Shown here piece by piece: positions 62,846 to 64,000 of a stretch of 64,000 nucleotides of DNA (the first letter of the stretch is position 1; each line of letters starts with the position of its first letter). Source of the stretch: Chondromyces crocatus (GTDB lineage Bacteria; Myxococcota_A; Polyangia; Polyangiales; Polyangiaceae); NCBI RefSeq assembly GCF_001189295.1, contig NZ_CP012159.1, positions 7,423,501 to 7,487,500 on the forward strand. The letters are read 5' to 3'. The notes under the pieces are model-generated. The model searched no databases and was not told where the DNA came from. It was given only the letters and a program-made list of their open reading frames with translations. The position numbers and the translations under genes were made by a program.

Positions 62846-63529
62846 TAGCTCACTCCCGAGACGTACTGCTCACTCGCCCCAAAGCTCCGACAGCACCTGA
62901 TGATTCCCATAAGCGCCTAAAGAAGACCTTCCACAGAGACTGGCTCAACAGGCTGAAAGTCCCACAACTTTCATAAGCGCCTATCGAACACCAGGTGGGG
63001 ATCACGACAGACACGTGTCTCACGCTGGCGCCAGCAGCTCTTCCATCAGCGCCAATCGAACAGCGCTCATCGATAACCTCCCCCTCCAGCGAAAGGCCCC
63101 TCGGCAACTCGCATGCGACGATGCAACTCACCGCATGGTGGAGCTGCCCTAAAACCAATCATTTCCGGAGGAGTCGCGCAATCGGCACAACAGCGTCTGG
63201 CAGGCCGCAGCTCCACCGTTCTTCAGCGCTTCAGCTCTGCGGAAATCGAAGCGCGAGAGCAGGACTGGCAGAAGCGCCCATTTCTGCATGACTCGACATC
63301 ATCCCGATGCTGGTTACAGCCGGGAAGCGATTCAACTGCCAAGCGTCACTCGGACACGGACCACCGTCAGCGGACGACTCGAATCGCTCGGGCATGAGAG
63401 CCAGCCGTCATAGCGCCAGTCGCTAAGGACCGACGACCGATTCAAAGGCCTAACGGTTGGTCGGCGAGTCATTTCGGTGCGGTAGGAACCGCTGACCCGG
63501 AACTGTGACTACGCCGGATGAGCCACAAA
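62846..63529. other. intergenic region beside the rRNA operon, short degenerate repeats
   Basis: No gene is supported here. Short related sequences recur: AAGCGCCTAAAG at 62911, AAGCGCCTATCGAACA at 62975, AGCGCCAATCGAACA at 63048 and AGCGCCAGTCG near 63403. The spacing is irregular, so this is not a CRISPR. The region lies downstream of the minus-strand rRNA operon and downstream of the VOC gene, that is between convergent units. Confidence 0.4.
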
Positions 63530-63565
63530 AGAAAAAAGCCTGCATCAAGAAGACTTGATGCAGGC
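63530..63565 (-). terminator. intrinsic terminator of the rRNA operon
   Basis: On the minus strand a perfect 12-bp stem (GCCTGCATCAAG / CTTGATGCAGGC, 63538-63565) with a four-base loop is followed by a T-tract (A-run at 63532-63537 on the plus strand). It lies eight bases after the 5S gene. Confidence 0.9.
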
Positions 63566-63573
63566 AAAAGAAA

Positions 63574-63691
<118 letters not shown>

Positions 63692-63845
63692 AATTGTGGG
63701 TGCGTCCATCGCACCTGGAGACCGACTCGCGTCGACGTGGCCTAACCACTTTCTCCAGTGCGTCCAGCTGCTGCGTTCTCGCGCTCGCTAGCGTTCTTCG
63801 CCACCCGAACTCCGGGCACGATGCTCAATGATTGCCTTAGAAGCA

Positions 63846-64000
63846 CGGCCAAGCCGCACGACCGATTAGTACCGGTTAGCTCCGCCAGTTACTTGGCTTC
63901 CACACCCGGCCTATCAACCTCGTCGTCTTCGAGGGGTCTTTAGGAGCCCGAAGGCTCGGGACACCTTGTCTTGAGGCCGGCTTCCCGCTTAGATGCTTTC
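63846..64000 (-). rRNA. rrl: 23S ribosomal RNA, 3' end (partial)
   Basis: The minus strand from the right edge reads GAAAGCATCTAAGCGGGAAG, then GACGACGAGGTTGATAGGCC, GGGTGTGGAAGCC and GAGCTAACCGGTACTAAT, the universal 3' domain of 23S rRNA. The rest of the gene lies beyond the window. The exact 3' end is estimated from the end of the conserved part. The space 63692-63845 is the spacer to 5S and holds no tRNA that I can see. Confidence 0.9.

Noticed and set aside
63692..63845. tRNA gene in the 23S-5S spacer
   Set aside because: No cloverleaf or TTCGAxxC T-loop could be found; the stretch seems to be plain spacer.

Overview
The window looks like chromosomal DNA of a myxobacterium, most likely of the Polyangiales (Sorangium, Polyangium or Chondromyces type). 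Reasons: very high GC with strong GC3 bias, many secreted lipoproteins with Gly/Ala-rich linkers, a MopE-like Asp/Cys motif, a kelch protein with a Gly/Cys-TM-Arg tail, and large sets of VgrG and DUF2169 genes. No database search was possible; family names rest on motifs read from the translations.

Layout. 1-6955: the end of an S41-type peptidase, a protein-kinase fold that has lost its catalytic residues, a winged-helix/TPR (SARP-like) protein, and a 798-residue protein that joins a cis-prenyltransferase domain to a class I terpene-cyclase-like domain; a Cys-rich lipoprotein follows. 7001-26742: two divergent type VI secretion (T6SS) cargo operons without sheath, baseplate or ATPase genes. 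The minus-strand operon holds VgrG, three DUF2169 proteins, a PAAR-like or effector candidate, a beta-repeat protein and small membrane proteins. The plus-strand operon holds VgrG, a DUF2169-pentapeptide-repeat fusion, a second pentapeptide protein, a DUF3592 protein, DUF3540 and a DUF4150 PAAR-like tip. A seven-unit 42-bp tandem repeat lies between them. 26804-29431: a lower-GC helicase-HNH gene, a possible stand-alone defence gene.

29489-44244: mainly cell-envelope proteins: an alpha/beta hydrolase, a TPR outer-membrane-type protein, a formylglycine-generating-enzyme-like lipoprotein, an M1-peptidase-like lipoprotein with a destroyed zinc site, a kelch protein, an M28 peptidase and two tandem beta-propeller lipoproteins. 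44305-52734: a flavin-dependent acyl-CoA dehydrogenase-like enzyme, an envelope protein, an ECF sigma factor with a coupled membrane partner, and two tandem VWA-like lipoproteins with a nearly identical 3' part.

52822-53681 holds two gene relics (a PadR regulator with a frameshift and an alpha/beta hydrolase with an internal deletion). 53781-59756 is a second VgrG/DUF2169/PAAR-like island. 60046-62845 holds three glyoxalase-fold (VOC) proteins and a SnoaL-tailed ECF sigma factor. The right end is the distal part of an rRNA operon on the minus strand: 23S 3' end, 5S and a strong intrinsic terminator.

The most unusual items are the cis-prenyltransferase/terpene-cyclase fusion, the T6SS islands with pentapeptide-fused and long-linker DUF2169 proteins, and a series of enzyme folds whose active sites have been erased.
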